DNA from: JBQTIY01 sp052387675
GTDB lineage: Bacteria > Planctomycetota > B15-G4
DNA: 64,000 bases
Direction: 5' to 3'
Assembly (NCBI GenBank): GCA_052387675.1
Contig: JBQTIY010000007.1
Location: 310,001 to 374,000 of the forward strand
The position numbers and the translations under genes are program-made. The notes under the pieces are model-generated. The model did no database searches. It was not told where the DNA came from and worked only from the letters and a program-made list of their open reading frames with translations. Positions 9,111 to 17,275 of the stretch are shown here, in pieces. Each line of letters begins with the position of its first letter. The stretch's first letter is position 1.

Positions 9111-9189
9111 GCACTCCTTTGTGGGTGCCACCCTGAGGGGCGGAGGCCCCCCTAAAAATGGCCCGGGACCGCGCATCCCGGGCCATTTT
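9111..9189 (+). terminator. Three consecutive hairpins, the last a rho-independent-type terminator
   Basis: Hairpin 1 pairs GCACTC (9111-9116) with GGGTGC (9123-9128). Hairpin 2 pairs GGGGC (9137-9141) with GCCCC (9146-9150). Hairpin 3 is a perfect 14-bp stem, AAAATGGCCCGGGA (9155-9168) with TCCCGGGCCATTTT (9176-9189), followed by a pyrimidine-rich tail. The third is a strong terminator for the upstream pair of genes and could work in both directions. It ends only 50 bp before the protease start, so the set may also be a cis-regulatory leader of the protease gene. Confidence 0.6.
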
Positions 9190-9239
9190 CTTCTCCCGAC
9201 TGCCCCCCGACCTCCTCCCGACTTCCCAAAAGCCTCACG

Positions 9240-11276
9240 ATGTCTCCTCGCCATCTCACGTTCGGCCGACGCCCCGCCTCGCTGGTGGCGAGCTTGGCTC
9301 TCGTGGCGAACCCAAGTCTGGTGCTCGTGGCGATGATGGCGCTCGCGCCGCACGCCGCCGCGCAAGCTGACGGACAGCGCATCGCGCCCGAGCTGCGCGC
9401 TGCTATGGCGGCTGCCGCCCCGGGCGAACTCCTGCCGGCCTATCTCGTGATGCAGTCGCAGCTCGATCTCGACACACTCGAGACGGCCGTGCGTCTGGCC
9501 GGCCCGCAGGCGCGGCGCACGACGGCGGCGCGTGCGACGGTCGTCGCACAGAGCCTGCGCGCCCACTCCGACGAGACACAAGTAGCGGCGCGACAGATCC
9601 TGCAGCAGGCGGTGAGTGTCGGCGCAGCGAGTGGCGTGCGCACGCTGTGGATCGGCAACGCGCTCGTCTTCGCGGCCACTCCGGAGGTCATCGCGGAGTT
9701 GGTCGCGCTGCCGGGCGTTGCGCGTGTGGTTCTGCGTGTGACGCTCGAGGCCTCGGCCTACCAAGACGCCGTCGCACCACTTCCCGCTCCAGCCGTCCTG
9801 CCGGCTCCGGCGGCGGCGCCCCTCGCCGCTCCGGCCGCCTTGCCCTTCGCCGGCGGCCCGGCTCCCGAACCCAACCTCGTCGGCCACCAGGCGCCGGCGC
9901 TCTGGGATGTGGGCTTCGACGGCAGCGGCGTGCTGCTCGGCAGCATCGACTCCGGCGTTTGGTGGACGCATCCCGACCTGGTGAACCGCATCTGGGCCAA
10001 TGCGGACGAGATCGCGGGCAACGGCCTCGACGATGACGGCAACGGTCTCATCGATGACCTGCGCGGCTGGGACTTCCTCAGTGACAGCGCCGATGTCACG
10101 GCCGCCAACTTCGACACGCACGGCACCAAGTCGGTGGGCATCGCGGTCGGCGACGGCAGCAGCGGCGTGCGCCGCACCGGCATGGCGCCCGGCGCCTCGC
10201 TGCTCATCTGCGAAGTGCTCGATGAGCCGAGCTACTGGCTGGCGCAGCAGTACTGCCTCGACGAGGGCGTCGCGGTGATCACGTCGAGCTACAGCTACAA
10301 GTGGCTCGACTCGCCGAAGCCCGACTACGCCATGCACCGCCAAGTCTGCGACGCATTGCTCGCAGCCGGCATCGTGCAAGCCAACTCGATCGGCAATCAG
10401 GGCAACCTCACGGCCTTCTATCCCGTGCCCTTCAACATCGCCGCGCCGGGCAACTGCCCCTCGCCCTTCGTGCATCCGCAGGGCGCGAGCGGCGGACGCT
10501 CTGCGATTCTGGCCTGCGGCGGCATCGATCTGGCGAACGACAGCCTCTACATCCCGTCGGGGCGCGGACCGGCCGCCTGGGAAGACGTCACGCTCTACCA
10601 GCCCAGCTACCCGTGGCCTCAGAATCCCGCCTGGTGGGACTACCCCTACGGCGGCTTCGGCGGCGGCGGGCCCGGACTGCTCAAGCCCGACCTCGCCGGC
10701 TACACCGTAAACATCCAGACCACCACCATCGGCCCCGGCTTCTCCACTTTCAGCGGCACGTCGGCGGCGACGCCGCACCTGGGCGGCGCGCTCTGCCTGC
10801 TGCGGCAAGTCCAGCCGGCGGCGGAGCCGCGGCATCTCGCGGCGGCGCTGGAGTTCACGGCCGCCGACCTCGGCGCGCCCGGCAAGGACGGCGATTTTGG
10901 CTCGGGCAAGATCCAGGTCTTCGACGCGGCGCGGCGGCTGCGCGTGCTCGGCCGTTTCGACGACATCACGCCCTCACTGGGCCAGCCGATCCTGCTCGAA
11001 CTTTTCGGCCCGCCGAGCGCCACCGTCTACGCCTACCTGGGCCTGGCCATCGCCGACTCGCCGAGCCACTTCAATCTCGTGCCGCCCTTCCTGCCGCTCG
11101 CCGCCTTCGGCTTGGATGGCACCGGCGAGGCCAGCATCCCGCTGGTTATTCCCAGCGATCCGCTCTATGTCGGCCTGAACGTGTGGCTGCAGTTTGGCGC
11201 AGCGAATGATGATCCGGCCAACTGGGGTCCGGGCCCGATGCTCTCGGTGCCCGAGGGGCTTACGATCGGGACTTAG
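9240..11276 (+). CDS. Secreted subtilisin-like serine protease (S8 family)
   Basis: The 678-residue protein starts with a signal peptide (to about residue 43), then a probable prodomain, and an Ala/Pro-rich linker (about 178-210). The catalytic domain has Asp near residue 237 (GSIDSGVWWTHPDL), His near 294 (DTHGTKSVG), an oxyanion Asn in SIGNQGN and Ser near 508 (SGTSAATPHLGG). A conserved EIAGNGLDDDGNGLIDDL segment, common in these secreted subtilases, follows the Asp motif. The last about 110 residues are beta-rich and resemble the C-terminal regions of other exported proteins here. It probably degrades extracellular protein. A hairpin array lies just upstream. Confidence 0.93.
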   Translation: MSPRHLTFGRRPASLVASLALVANPSLVLVAMMALAPHAAAQADGQRIAPELRAAMAAAAPGELLPAYLVMQSQLDLDTLETAVRLAGPQARRTTAARATVVAQSLRAHSDETQVAARQILQQAVSVGAASGVRTLWIGNALVFAATPEVIAELVALPGVARVVLRVTLEASAYQDAVAPLPAPAVLPAPAAAPLAAPAALPFAGGPAPEPNLVGHQAPALWDVGFDGSGVLLGSIDSGVWWTHPDLVNRIWANADEIAGNGLDDDGNGLIDDLRGWDFLSDSADVTAANFDTHGTKSVGIAVGDGSSGVRRTGMAPGASLLICEVLDEPSYWLAQQYCLDEGVAVITSSYSYKWLDSPKPDYAMHRQVCDALLAAGIVQANSIGNQGNLTAFYPVPFNIAAPGNCPSPFVHPQGASGGRSAILACGGIDLANDSLYIPSGRGPAAWEDVTLYQPSYPWPQNPAWWDYPYGGFGGGGPGLLKPDLAGYTVNIQTTTIGPGFSTFSGTSAATPHLGGALCLLRQVQPAAEPRHLAAALEFTAADLGAPGKDGDFGSGKIQVFDAARRLRVLGRFDDITPSLGQPILLELFGPPSATVYAYLGLAIADSPSHFNLVPPFLPLAAFGLDGTGEASIPLVIPSDPLYVGLNVWLQFGAANDDPANWGPGPMLSVPEGLTIGT

Positions 11277-11703
11277 CGCGCACCGTGAGCACCGGCACGG
11301 AGCAGTGCCGGATCACGTGCTGCGCCGTGCTGCCGAGCAGCAGAGCGCCCAGGCCCGAGCGGCCGTGTGTCGCGACGACCACGAGGTCCGCTGAAAGCGA
11401 GGCCGCCAGAGCGCAGATTCGCGAGGCGGCATGGCCGGACTCGACTTGCACGCGCACCTTCACGCCGCGCTGACGAATGGGCTCGATCAAGGCGGCTAGC
11501 GCCTTTTCGGCGCCTTTGCGGGCCACGCCCTCGTAATCGATCGGCGCGACCGGCGGCAGTCCGTAGGCCACCGGGTAGATCATCGGCTCCACGACGTGCA
11601 GCACGACGAGCTGGGCCCCGAAAGCGACGGCGGCCTGCTCGGCCATTGCCAGCGCCTCGGCGGAGGGCTCGGAGAAGTCCGTGGCGCAAAGAATGCTCTT
11701 CAT
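11260..11703 (-). CDS. Universal stress protein UspA family (second of pair)
   Basis: This 147-residue UspA-fold protein starts MKSILCATDFSEPSAEALAMA. It carries the ATP-binding motif in THGRSGLGALLLGS (GX2GX9GS), so it is an ATP-binding type. Proteins of this family accumulate under starvation or other stress. The start at 11703 overlaps the stop of the upstream UspA gene as ATGA. The 3' end overlaps the end of the convergent protease gene by 17 bp (11260-11276). Confidence 0.9.
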   Translation of the reverse strand: MKSILCATDFSEPSAEALAMAEQAAVAFGAQLVVLHVVEPMIYPVAYGLPPVAPIDYEGVARKGAEKALAALIEPIRQRGVKVRVQVESGHAASRICALAASLSADLVVVATHGRSGLGALLLGSTAQHVIRHCSVPVLTVRAKSRS

Positions 11704-12113
11704 GGCCGCTCGAAGGCAAAGCCCGGTGCGCGCACGGTGAGCACCGGGCACTGGGCGAGTTGCACGACGCGCTCGGTCACGCTGCCGAGCAGAACATGCT
11801 TGAGGCCGGTGCGTCCGTGTGTGGCGATAACCATGAGGCCCGCGCCTGAAGTCTTGGCGGCTTCCAAGATGCCGAGCTCCGGCGCCAGCGCCTTGACGAC
11901 GCGCCGACCCTGCACCAGTTCGGCCGCCGCGGCCGGAACCCAGTTCGCCAGCGCAGCCTTCGCTTCCGCCTCGCCGGTCCCGTTCAGCGGAACCACATGC
12001 AAGAGCTCAAGCTTTCCCTGAAAGCGGCGCGCCCAATCCACCGCCAAAGTCAGCGCGTGGCGCGAGGGGTCGGAGAAGTCCGTCGGAACGAGAATGTGCA
12101 GGGGGGCGGCCAT
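11700..12113 (-). CDS. Universal stress protein UspA family (first of pair)
   Basis: The 137-residue protein starts MAAPLHILVPTDFSDPSRHA and has the UspA nucleotide motif in THGRTGLKHVLLGS (GX2GX9GS). The start at 12113 follows a GGGGGT purine stretch. It is paired with a second UspA gene through a 4-bp ATGA overlap; the two share the domain but are clearly divergent. UspA tandem pairs often form homo- or heterodimers, but that is not shown here. Confidence 0.9.
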   Translation of the reverse strand: MAAPLHILVPTDFSDPSRHALTLAVDWARRFQGKLELLHVVPLNGTGEAEAKAALANWVPAAAAELVQGRRVVKALAPELGILEAAKTSGAGLMVIATHGRTGLKHVLLGSVTERVVQLAQCPVLTVRAPGFAFERP

Positions 12114-12150
12114 CGACCCCCATCCTAGCAATGCTGAGCGCCAGATCGGA

Positions 12151-13809
12151 TCAGGGCCACAAGCTCACGGCGAGCGCGTTGGAGAGCGCCTTGCCGTAGG
12201 CCGCCGATCGATCCAGCACCACCCACTGCACATAGATCGTGGCCGCGGGCACAGCCTGCGCCAGTTCGTCGCTCGTCACCTGGCTCACGCTGAGCGCGCC
12301 CCAAGAATCCGTGAGCAGGGGAGGCAGCACCAGCGGCGGAGCTGGAAGGAGCACGCCGCCCGCGAGGGGCAGGCTGCGGAGTTGCGACCCCAGCACGGGA
12401 AAGGCCAGCGACAACGGCCGGGCCCCGCTCAGTGAGAAGGTGGCGCTCTCGCCGCGTGCCAGTGATCCGCAAACTCCGCTCAACGGCACCTGGCCTGCAT
12501 TCCCCGGCGTGCCGGGCCCGATGACGAGGGCGTCTCGACAGGCACTGGCGGGCAGCTCGAAATCGGCCAGAACGGGCCGATGGTCCGAGGCCAGGCCGGA
12601 GGCCAGTTGCGGGCTGATGGGAAAGCCCTGCAGCTCCGGCGGCGTCGCCGCGCCGCTCGCCGGCAACGAGGCCGAGTTGAAGAGGAAGGCCCTGCGCAGC
12701 AGTCCGACGCTGTCGCCCCAGGCGATGTAATCGAGCTTGCTCGTGCCGTGCGTGACACCGCTGCCATTGAGCGGATCCTTGCCCGCATCGAGGAGCATGT
12801 CGCTGCGATCGCGGTCTGTTCCGTCCAGGCCTCCGGCAGCGTCGCTGATCTGGGCCTGCGCGATCCACTCGGCGGGCCCCTTGATGGCGCCGTTCTTGCT
12901 CTCGTCTTCGTTCCAGTCGCCGCCGGTCAGAACAAAGGTGCCCTGCGGCAGCACGCTCGCCGCCGGCGGGAAGTCGGCCAGCTTGTCGAAGGGATCAGGC
13001 TTGCTCAGCCCGGCGCCATTGAAGAGATGCTCGAGGCAGTAGGCCATGTTCTGCGCCGCCGCAACGCGCTCGCTGTGATCATTGGCGGTGCTGCCCGACT
13101 TGAGATGCGAGTTGCCCACGACAAGGTCGCCGGCGTAGAGCGCATCGGGCAGGTCGATCTCGGCCAGTTGCCAGCCCCGCAGCCCGCCGGATCCGCCGGC
13201 GCTCGCATAGAGATGCGGCGTGAGTGTGGGCATGTCGCTCCAGGCGGATTGGCCGTCGCCATTGAGGTCTGCCAAGGGGTAGCGACTCAGCAGGGCGTTG
13301 CGATTGAAACCATCCGTGCTGGCGGAAACGGCGATGTAAGGCAAGTCGTAGTCCGGCGCATAGAGCTGCACGAAGGAGCCCACGCTCTCGGCCTGAAAGG
13401 GATCGAAGCCGCCCCGCACGAAGAGCTGCAGCGTGTGCATGAGCGCGCCCACGTTGTCCACGCCGCTGCCGGTGCCGTTGCCGGAGTTGTCGCCGGCCTC
13501 TTGCACGAGGAGTACGTCGGGCTGCAACGCGGCCACGATGCGCGCCTGCGCCGCCCAGCCGTTGAAGCCCTCCTGCTTGGGCTGTGTGGAGCAGAGCACG
13601 TCCTGAACATTCCAGGTCATCACGCGCAGATCGGTCGGCACGCTGCGGCCCCACTGCCCGGCGGCGGGATTCCACTGCGCCTCGGCTCCGGGGCCTAAGG
13701 TGGCCAGAAGTAGCGCGACCCACACGCTTCGCGCCGCGACCCACGCGCCTGGCGCGAGGCATCGCAGAGCGAGTCGAAGTTCGCAAATCTTGCCGGTGAC
13801 TCTGGGCAC
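12151..13809 (-). CDS. Secreted endonuclease/exonuclease/phosphatase-family protein
   Basis: This 552-residue protein has the EEP-fold motifs in order: VMTWNVQDV, VLLVQEAGDN, VVGNSHLKSG, LTGGDWNEDE, KLDYIAWGD and SDHRPVLADF, which supply the metal-binding and catalytic residues. It is probably an extracellular nuclease or phosphodiesterase. A hydrophobic stretch (VWVALLLATLGPGAEAQ) ends near residue 45 and looks like a signal peptide with a long basic lead, so the true start may lie inside the listed GTG start. The last about 130 residues form the shared C-terminal domain, ending YVQWVVLDRSAAYGKALSNA. Confidence 0.88.
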   Translation of the reverse strand: MPRVTGKICELRLALRCLAPGAWVAARSVWVALLLATLGPGAEAQWNPAAGQWGRSVPTDLRVMTWNVQDVLCSTQPKQEGFNGWAAQARIVAALQPDVLLVQEAGDNSGNGTGSGVDNVGALMHTLQLFVRGGFDPFQAESVGSFVQLYAPDYDLPYIAVSASTDGFNRNALLSRYPLADLNGDGQSAWSDMPTLTPHLYASAGGSGGLRGWQLAEIDLPDALYAGDLVVGNSHLKSGSTANDHSERVAAAQNMAYCLEHLFNGAGLSKPDPFDKLADFPPAASVLPQGTFVLTGGDWNEDESKNGAIKGPAEWIAQAQISDAAGGLDGTDRDRSDMLLDAGKDPLNGSGVTHGTSKLDYIAWGDSVGLLRRAFLFNSASLPASGAATPPELQGFPISPQLASGLASDHRPVLADFELPASACRDALVIGPGTPGNAGQVPLSGVCGSLARGESATFSLSGARPLSLAFPVLGSQLRSLPLAGGVLLPAPPLVLPPLLTDSWGALSVSQVTSDELAQAVPAATIYVQWVVLDRSAAYGKALSNALAVSLWP

Positions 13810-13912
13810 GCCGCCTCGACGGCCCGCGCAACGTGACGTTACGAGGAATTCAGTCGCCCGGCCCCGGCCACGCGTCCACGTTCGGGCGCGCCCGTCTTCA
13901 GCGCGCCTGTCG

Positions 13913-15457
13913 TTAGCGTGCTTGCGCGACGCGTTCGACCTGCTCCAGGTACTGTTGGATGTTCTCGCGCGGATTCAGCACTTGCGCGCGCCGCAAGAGC
14001 GGCAGGGACTCGGCGTAGCGGCCCAGCCCGACCAGCACCTGCGCGTGCCGCACCTTGGCGTCGGCCTCGAAGGCCTCCAGGCTGGCCGCGCGCTCGTAGT
14101 AGAAGATCGCGCGCTCGGCCTCGCCGCTGCGGCCGCTGTGCTGGCCAAGCAGCAGCAGGGCATCGCCATCCAGCGGATCAAGGGCGACGATCTCCTCCAG
14201 CACGCGCACTTCCTCGGCCCCGGCGCCCTCGGCCACGGCCAGACGCGCACGCAGCTTGAGCAGATCCTTGCGATCAGCCAGCGCGAGACGCGCGCCATGC
14301 ACGGCCTCGAGGCCCTGCAGCAGCGTGCGTGTCTCGGCGAGCGCGCCTCGCGCAGTGAGCGCCTTGGCGGCGCGCAGCGAGCGCTCGGGCGTAGCCGGCG
14401 GAGTCTGCGCCAGCGCGCGCAAGTGCGCATCCACCGCCTGCTCGGGCGCCTCCAAGTTGATGTAGAGATCGCCGAGCATGCCCAGGCTCTCCGCCGTGGA
14501 GCGCCCCAGGCGATCCACGAACTCGTAGTTCTCGACGGCCCGCAGCGGCTGATCGAGGCCGAGGAAGGCATTGGCTTGCAGCAGCCAGAGGTCGGTGCGC
14601 TCGGGATGCACGCCGAGAAGTTGCCCGCACAGCGCGGCGGCGTCGGCAAAGCGCTCCTGCTTGAAGAAGCAGCGCGCCATGCCCATCTTCCAGTCCACGG
14701 TGCGCGGGTCGAGCAGGCTGGCCATGCGGTAGGCCGACTCGGCCGCCAGATGGTTCTCCTCATTCATGTGCGCAAAACCGAGCAAGCCGAAGGTGATGGC
14801 ATCGCCGCCGCCCAACTCGATCACCCGCGCGAGCGACTCGGCCGCGGCCGCGAATTCACCGCGCCGCACCTGCACCAGCCCGAGGTTGCGCCAAGCCCGG
14901 CGGAACTTGGGGTGCTTGTGCACGGCGAGCTGGTAATCCGCGGCGGCCTCGTCGAGACGCTCGGCCTGGAAGTGCAGATTGGCCAGCAGAAAATCGAAGA
15001 CTGCGCTGGAGGCAGGCGTACGCTGCGTGCCCAGGCGTTCGGCGGCGGCGGCCGGCTGATCGGTGGCGATGAGTTCGAGCACCTCTTGCAGGATGTCGCG
15101 CTCGATGACGGTGACGCGCGGCTCGATATCCGACTCGGCCAGATAGCTCTCGGTGAAGCGCTGTTGGAAGGCCGGATCCTTCCAAAGTGAGAGATCTTGC
15201 TCGCCCAGGCCGACGCCTAGCTCTGATCTCACGGTGATTTGCGGCGCGCCACTCGGCGTGGAATCCGGCGACGCCGCTGCTGAGCGCGCCGTCCTGGCCG
15301 TGGCAGAGCCGTTGCTCTGCGGCGCTGAGCCAGTGCCGAGACTGCTGAGTTCGGAAAGCGCCGTGCTGCTCGGGGGAGCCTCGGGCTCGGCCGCGCAGGC
15401 CGCCAGCGCGGCGAAAAGCAGCAAGGCCAAGGGTCGAAGTGCGTTCACGGGAGCCAT
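13913..15457 (-). CDS. TPR lipoprotein at end of TonB cluster
   Basis: The 514-residue protein starts MAPVNALRPLALLLFAALAACA, a lipoprotein signal peptide with lipobox LAAC. After a Ser/Thr-rich linker, the rest is helical with many tetratricopeptide-like repeats (such as LPLLRRAQVLNP and YERAASLEAFEADAKVRHA). The start at 15457 is preceded by GGAAGGA and lies 4 bp after the tonB stop. A TPR protein in this place is the usual last member of TonB2/TtpC-type clusters, where it is thought to help receptor-specific TonB function. It probably sits in the periplasm anchored to a membrane. Confidence 0.88.
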   Translation of the reverse strand: MAPVNALRPLALLLFAALAACAAEPEAPPSSTALSELSSLGTGSAPQSNGSATARTARSAAASPDSTPSGAPQITVRSELGVGLGEQDLSLWKDPAFQQRFTESYLAESDIEPRVTVIERDILQEVLELIATDQPAAAAERLGTQRTPASSAVFDFLLANLHFQAERLDEAAADYQLAVHKHPKFRRAWRNLGLVQVRRGEFAAAAESLARVIELGGGDAITFGLLGFAHMNEENHLAAESAYRMASLLDPRTVDWKMGMARCFFKQERFADAAALCGQLLGVHPERTDLWLLQANAFLGLDQPLRAVENYEFVDRLGRSTAESLGMLGDLYINLEAPEQAVDAHLRALAQTPPATPERSLRAAKALTARGALAETRTLLQGLEAVHGARLALADRKDLLKLRARLAVAEGAGAEEVRVLEEIVALDPLDGDALLLLGQHSGRSGEAERAIFYYERAASLEAFEADAKVRHAQVLVGLGRYAESLPLLRRAQVLNPRENIQQYLEQVERVAQAR

Positions 15458-15461
15458 GAGG

Positions 15462-16145
15462 TCATCCTTCCGGAAAGGTGATGGGCACGCGCATGCGGAA
15501 GCGCACGGCCTGGCCCTTGCGCTTGCCTGGTTCAAACTTCCATTGCTTCACGGCGTTGAGCGCCGACTTCTCAAAGACGGGATCGGACGAGCGCTGCACG
15601 AGCGGGCTCTCCACGAGCCCGTCTTGGTTCACGACGAACAGGATGTGCACCGTGCCGGGCGCCTTGCGCCGCAGTTCCGGCGTGAGCACCGGGCTGGGCT
15701 GATAGCTGACGCGCGGCTTCTGATCGAGGTCGGCGACGCTGAAGAGTGCGTCCACCTCTCCCTGCTGACCGCCGGCGGCCGCTGTGTTGAGTTTCACGGC
15801 GAAGTCGCCGCCCAGCCAGCCTTCGCTGAAGCCCGGATTCAGCGCCAACTCCAGTTGCGACAGATCGAGTGGCGCCGCTTGCTCGTCGAGTTCGGGCGGC
15901 TGCTCCTCCGGCTCGGGCTCCTCTTCCTCGGGCTCCTCCTCCAGCGGCGGCGGCGGCGGCGGCAGCTCGGCCGTGTCGAGCGTGCGCAGAGTCATGTCCT
16001 CCGGCGCGGTCTGGCTGATCATCTGCATGAGCGGCAGCACCAGAAAGAGCGCCGTGGTCAGCCCCAACGCGCCGATCAGGACGAGCAGTCGCTCGACCAG
16101 TCGTCGCAGGAGCGAGCCGCCGGACTTTTCTGGCGCCGCGTTCAC
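15462..16145 (-). CDS. tonB: TonB family energy transducer
   Basis: This 227-residue protein has one N-terminal membrane helix (about residues 18-42). A periplasmic proline/glutamate-rich linker follows (PPPPPPLEEEPEEEEPEPEE), then a C-terminal TonB domain with the typical GTVHILFVVNQDGLVES and ALNAVKQWKFEPGKRKGQAV segments. It carries proton-motive energy from ExbB/ExbD to the outer-membrane receptor. The start is a GTG 2 bp after the exbD stop. The short linker fits TonB2-type transducers. The upstream receptor gene is the likely partner. Confidence 0.92.
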   Translation of the reverse strand: MNAAPEKSGGSLLRRLVERLLVLIGALGLTTALFLVLPLMQMISQTAPEDMTLRTLDTAELPPPPPPLEEEPEEEEPEPEEQPPELDEQAAPLDLSQLELALNPGFSEGWLGGDFAVKLNTAAAGGQQGEVDALFSVADLDQKPRVSYQPSPVLTPELRRKAPGTVHILFVVNQDGLVESPLVQRSSDPVFEKSALNAVKQWKFEPGKRKGQAVRFRMRVPITFPEG

Positions 16146-16147
16146 GT

Positions 16148-16561
16148 TCAGCTCTGCGCCTTGCTTGTCGCGACGCTCACCTTGGTGGCGCCTGCCAGCT
16201 TGGCTTCATCGATGATGCGCACAAGCAATCCGGACTGCGCCACCGTGTCGGCCTGAATGATGACCGGCAGGTCTTCCTTCTGCAGCATGCGCTTGACCAG
16301 CGGCTGCACGCCGCTGACGCCGATCTCGCGGCCGCCGTAAACGACTTCGCCCTTGTCGGTCAGCGCGATGAGGATCGAGGTCTTCTCCAGGCGCACGGCA
16401 GAGGCCGCCTGCGGCTTGTCGACCTCCACACCCGTCTCCTCGACGAAGGTCGTGGTCACGATGAAGAAGATGAGCAGGATGAAGACACAGTCAATCATCG
16501 GCGACAGATCAATGCCGCCCTCGCTGCTGTCTTCGCTGGAAGAGTCTTTGAAGCGTCCCAT
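16148..16561 (-). CDS. exbD: Biopolymer transport protein ExbD
   Basis: The 137-residue protein has the ExbD/TolR layout: short cytoplasmic start, then a membrane helix with the conserved acidic residue (IDLSPMIDCVFILLIFFIVTT), then a periplasmic domain ending in a helix. The Asp in PMID is the proton-channel residue of the family. It sits 15 bp downstream of exbB and 2 bp upstream of tonB, so it is part of the same transcript. Confidence 0.95.
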   Translation of the reverse strand: MGRFKDSSSEDSSEGGIDLSPMIDCVFILLIFFIVTTTFVEETGVEVDKPQAASAVRLEKTSILIALTDKGEVVYGGREIGVSGVQPLVKRMLQKEDLPVIIQADTVAQSGLLVRIIDEAKLAGATKVSVATSKAQS

Positions 16562-16576
16562 GTGAGGCCTGCTTTC

Positions 16577-17275
16577 TCAGTGAGCCGGAGCGGGTGAAGG
16601 GAGCGGGCCGGCGGCAGAGTCCGCGCCGGAGGCCGAGTCGGGGCCGGGCGACGGCGATTCCCTGCGGCCGCGGCACATCTGCTGGGCGCAGACCGTTTCG
16701 AGATGCGCGAGGAAGGCCTTGTAGCGTTCGTGCTGGCGCGAAAGCTGATAGTGGAAGAAAAGCCCCGGCAGCGCGATGACCAGCCCGGTCTCGGTCGTGA
16801 TCAGCGCTTCAGAGATGCCCTGAGCGATGAGGCCCATGGTCTTCTCGCCGCCCGATCCGGAGGCCAGCGCATCAAAGGTGGCGAGCATGCCCGTGACGGT
16901 GCCGAAGAGCCCCAGCAGCGGCGCCGTGCCGACGCAGATCTTCATCACGCGCAGATCGCGCTCGAAGGGCGCAACCTCCGTCGCACGCAGACCCTGGAAG
17001 AAGAGCGACAACTCGGCCAGCGACTTGCCGCCGCTGACTCGGTCGAGCAGGGCGCCAATAGGACCGCGCCGTTCGCTGGGCCGATCAATCCAGTTGCGCC
17101 AGGTCGACTCCGGCACCTGAAGAAAACTTTTGGCCCGGAGTTTGAGCCAGACGCTCACGCCTAGGCCAAAGAGGGCCAGCGCATCGATGGCGATGGCGAG
17201 CATGCCCCAGCCGCCGGCGATCCAGATGGCGTAGGCCTGATCCCACAGCGCGTGGAGTGCCGACAGATCAAGCAT
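16577..17275 (-). CDS. exbB: MotA/TolQ/ExbB proton channel family protein (ExbB)
   Basis: The 232-residue protein has three predicted membrane helices and the family signature LLGLFGTVTGMLATFDAL plus GISEALITTETGLVIALPGL. It forms the pentameric proton channel with ExbD. The start overlaps the end of the upstream ExbB-like gene by 8 bp. The C-terminus is rich in Pro, Ser and Ala. This is the second ExbB-like gene in the operon, as in TonB2/TtpC clusters. Confidence 0.95.
   Translation of the reverse strand: MLDLSALHALWDQAYAIWIAGGWGMLAIAIDALALFGLGVSVWLKLRAKSFLQVPESTWRNWIDRPSERRGPIGALLDRVSGGKSLAELSLFFQGLRATEVAPFERDLRVMKICVGTAPLLGLFGTVTGMLATFDALASGSGGEKTMGLIAQGISEALITTETGLVIALPGLFFHYQLSRQHERYKAFLAHLETVCAQQMCRGRRESPSPGPDSASGADSAAGPLPSPAPAH

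Noticed and set aside
8484..10835. 783-codon minus-strand open frame across the thioredoxin and protease genes
   Set aside because: Antisense shadow spanning two real genes and the hairpin array.
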